Source: Oscillospiraceae bacterium
Lineage (GTDB): Bacteria; Bacillota; Clostridia; Oscillospirales; Oscillospiraceae
Assembly (NCBI GenBank): GCA_021199595.1
Contig: JAJQHT010000149.1
Span: 1 to 15,833, forward strand
DNA: 15,833 nucleotides
Reading direction: 5' to 3'
Part shown: positions 14,531 through 15,833 of the stretch, piece after piece
Layout of the letters: each line of letters begins with the position of its first letter
How positions within the stretch are numbered: position 1 is the stretch's first letter
Translations under genes and position numbers: made by a program
Notes under the pieces: generated by a model
Told to the model about the DNA's origin: nothing
What the model saw: the letters and a program-made list of their open reading frames with translations, nothing else
Databases searched by the model: none

Positions 14531-14559
14531 TTGACGAACGACGAGGAACAATCTATAAT
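14531..14559 (+). promoter_or_regulatory. Sigma-A promoter for the acyltransferase gene
   Basis: TTGACG (14531-14536), a 17-base spacer and a consensus TATAAT (14554-14559) predict a start near 14566, about 34 bases before the ATG at 14600. The longer open frame beginning at TTG 14531 is therefore excluded, since that codon is the -35 box. Confidence 0.85.
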
Positions 14560-14599
14560 ATTTTACAAAACATTCACAAAGACTCGAAGGAGCTGTCTT

Positions 14600-15655
14600 A
14601 TGGAAACTTTAGCTTCCCCTGCGCCCGCCGCCACCGCAAAAAAGCGCTGGTATCGGGCCGACAACATCCGCTGGATTCTGCTTTTCAATGTGATTGCAGA
14701 GCATATGCTGACCCAGACGGACATCACCTATAACTGGCTTATCACCGTAATCGTATGCTGGTCGCGGATGATTACCATGCCCGCTTTCTGCTTTTTATCC
14801 GGGTATTTCTCCAAAAAGGGAGATAAGTGCTACCAGAGCGCTATTTTCGACTTCCTGATCCCTTATCTGATCTTCAATTCCCTCTTCGCGCTGATATTCG
14901 GCTCCTCCGCGCCGAACATCTTCACGCCCACCTTTGTCTATTGGTACCTTATGTGTATGTTCTGCTGGAAGCTGATGACCAAGGCGCTGCAGCAGATAAA
15001 ATACATACTGCCGCTCTCCATCGTGGTGGCTCTGCTGGTAGGTGGACTGAACGATGTGGGCCATTTCCTGAGCCTGAGCCGCACCATCGGCTTCCTCCCC
15101 TTCTATATCGTCGGCATGAAGATGAGCCGGGAGGACGTAGCCAAGGTGGAAAAGCTCCCCAAAATTCCCGTCCTGCTCATCACCCTGGCTGTCATGGGCG
15201 TCTGGGGCTGGCTCAATGTGAAGGGCGTGTATCACATCGACTTCTATTATTATTGGGAACCTTATGCCGGTGTGGCCGGCGATCCCCTGAGTACGTTCTC
15301 CTATAGCTTTTTGAAGGGCATCATCCTGCGGGCGCTGGGCTATGTCATCTCCGGGCTGCTGATTGTGTTCCTGTTCTGCTTCGTGCCGGACAGATCCCTT
15401 CCTGTCATTCGGGACGGCGGCACCCGCACCATGGTTCCCTATCTGCTGCACACCTATTTCATCATAAATATGGGGTATCTCTACAGCTTTGTCCCCGCTC
15501 TGGATCACTGGTATTTCACCATCCCCATCGCCGTGGTCATGGCCGTGTTCCTCCTCTGGCTCCTTGGCCTGCCCGCGCTGGATCAGCTGTATAAGGATTT
15601 GATGAGCTTCATCAAAAAGCTGCTTTACAAAGAGCCGGACACGCCAAAGGCATAG
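14600..15655 (+). CDS. Membrane acyltransferase of the acyltransferase-3 (OatA/fucose O-acetylase-like) type
   Basis: A 351-residue polytopic membrane protein. The N-terminal segment RADNIRWILLFNVIAEHML (about 19-37) matches the acyltransferase-3 opening, in which an Arg-containing stretch is followed by a hydrophobic helix ending in the conserved His (H35). MPAFCFLSGYFSKK (60-73) is the second conserved block of the family, and about ten hydrophobic segments follow. The late VPYLLHTYFI is also typical. Such enzymes move acetyl or other acyl groups across the membrane onto surface sugars or polymers. The start is the ATG at 14600, with AAGGAG (14587-14592) 7 bases upstream and a clear promoter. 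It is transcribed divergently from the teichoic-acid-like operon, which suggests it O-acylates the same surface polymer; this link is inference from position only. Confidence 0.82.
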   Translation: METLASPAPAATAKKRWYRADNIRWILLFNVIAEHMLTQTDITYNWLITVIVCWSRMITMPAFCFLSGYFSKKGDKCYQSAIFDFLIPYLIFNSLFALIFGSSAPNIFTPTFVYWYLMCMFCWKLMTKALQQIKYILPLSIVVALLVGGLNDVGHFLSLSRTIGFLPFYIVGMKMSREDVAKVEKLPKIPVLLITLAVMGVWGWLNVKGVYHIDFYYYWEPYAGVAGDPLSTFSYSFLKGIILRALGYVISGLLIVFLFCFVPDRSLPVIRDGGTRTMVPYLLHTYFIINMGYLYSFVPALDHWYFTIPIAVVMAVFLLWLLGLPALDQLYKDLMSFIKKLLYKEPDTPKA

Positions 15656-15678
15656 CCCGCAGAGCTCTAAAAAATCAC

Positions 15679-15712
15679 GCGCTGGACAGCAATTTGCTCT
15701 CCAGCGCTTTTT
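15679..15712 (+). terminator. Rho-independent terminator of the acyltransferase gene
   Basis: An 8-bp GC-rich repeat gcgctgga (15679-15686) / tccagcgc (15700-15707) with an inner agcaa/ttgct pair is followed by five T (15708-15712). It lies 24 bases after the stop codon. A run of six A just upstream (15669-15674) would give a U-run on the other strand, so it may act in both directions. Confidence 0.85.
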
Positions 15713-15752
15713 CATTCTCTGCTGTATTTTATTTCCGGGAGAAAACGTAAGT

Positions 15753-15787
15753 AAAAAGCCTGTGATTACTGAAATCACAGGCTTTTT
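15753..15787 (-). terminator. Hairpin terminator downstream of the tRNA gene
   Basis: A perfect 15-bp inverted repeat (15753-15767 with 15773-15787) encloses a 5-base loop, with A5/T5 at the stem ends so that either strand gives a GC-containing stem running into U5. It ends 3 bases from the 3' end of the leftward tRNA and so fits its terminator, and it can also back up the acyltransferase terminator. Confidence 0.85.
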
Positions 15788-15790
15788 CGT

Positions 15791-15833
15791 TGGTGGAGAC
15801 GAAGGGATTCGAACCCTCGACCTCTCGGATGCG
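15791..15833 (-). tRNA. tRNA-Ala (anticodon CGC), 3' part only
   Basis: Read on the minus strand, the last 43 bases form a tRNA 3' part. They give loop bases CGCAT, anticodon-stem strand CCGAG, a 5-base variable loop AGGTC, a T arm GAGGG-TTCGAAT-CCCTT, acceptor strand CGTCTCC, discriminator A and an encoded CCA end. In the standard layout, the first three bases at the window edge are positions 34-36, anticodon CGC, which reads the alanine codon GCG. Acceptor position 70 is U, as needed for the G3-U70 alanine identity pair. The 5' half lies beyond the window. Confidence 0.85.

Noticed and set aside
14795..15778. A 327-codon minus-strand frame opposite the acyltransferase
   Set aside because: It begins beyond two terminators, has no ribosome site, and is rich in His/Gln/Asp/Glu as a complement of membrane-protein coding DNA.
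15791..15833. The tRNA 3' end as an attachment site for an integrated element
   Set aside because: No integrase gene and no second copy of the tRNA 3' sequence occur in the window, and the polymer cluster shows no mobile genes.
1..15833. CRISPR array, insertion sequence or phage genes
   Set aside because: No regularly spaced direct repeats, transposase motifs or phage structural proteins were seen in any frame.

Overview
The window looks like chromosomal DNA of a GC-rich, low-oxygen Firmicute, most likely a gut-type Clostridium relative (Oscillospirales-like). The evidence is a PcrA helicase with a Gram-positive C-terminus, sigma-A type promoters, AGGAGG-type ribosome sites, two TTG starts, a two-component-size (YidC2-like) insertase domain and a LicA/LicC pair. 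This taxonomic guess is inference; no 16S gene is present.

Layout. Positions 1-98 hold the last codons of a rightward gene, probably prephenate dehydratase, followed by a strong hairpin terminator (113-148). pcrA runs leftward (204-2615). It is divergent from a rightward MATE-family efflux gene (2763-4088, TTG start), and two back-to-back sigma-A promoters lie between them. A long inverted repeat (4115-4166) separates the MATE gene from a small leftward membrane-protein gene with its own promoter (4209-4574, TTG start).

The core of the window is a tightly packed leftward gene set from 14326 down to 4690: an LTA-synthase/sulfatase-like membrane enzyme; a protein joining a YidC/Oxa1-like domain to a CDP-glycerol glycerophosphotransferase domain; a GNAT acetyltransferase; a fusion of a LicC-like nucleotidyltransferase with a class I/II PLP enzyme; a YtcJ-type amidohydrolase broken by one missing base; a LicA-type choline kinase; and a LicC-type cytidylyltransferase. 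Gaps are 4 to 38 bases and two junctions are nearly or fully overlapping, so it reads as one operon. A divergent rightward membrane acyltransferase (14600-15655) shares the AT-rich control region. Two terminators and the 3' half of a leftward tRNA-Ala(CGC) close the window.

Proposed joint role (inference): the set activates choline and perhaps a second phospho-amino-alcohol as CDP compounds, builds or extends a glycerol-phosphate type polymer at the membrane, and decorates it. This would be a teichoic-acid-like, phosphocholine-modified surface polymer system. No LicD phosphocholine transferase is visible in the window, so the LtaS-like enzyme or the fused transferase may do the transfer, or LicD may lie elsewhere. 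The YidC-transferase and nucleotidyltransferase-PLP fusions are the most unusual parts.
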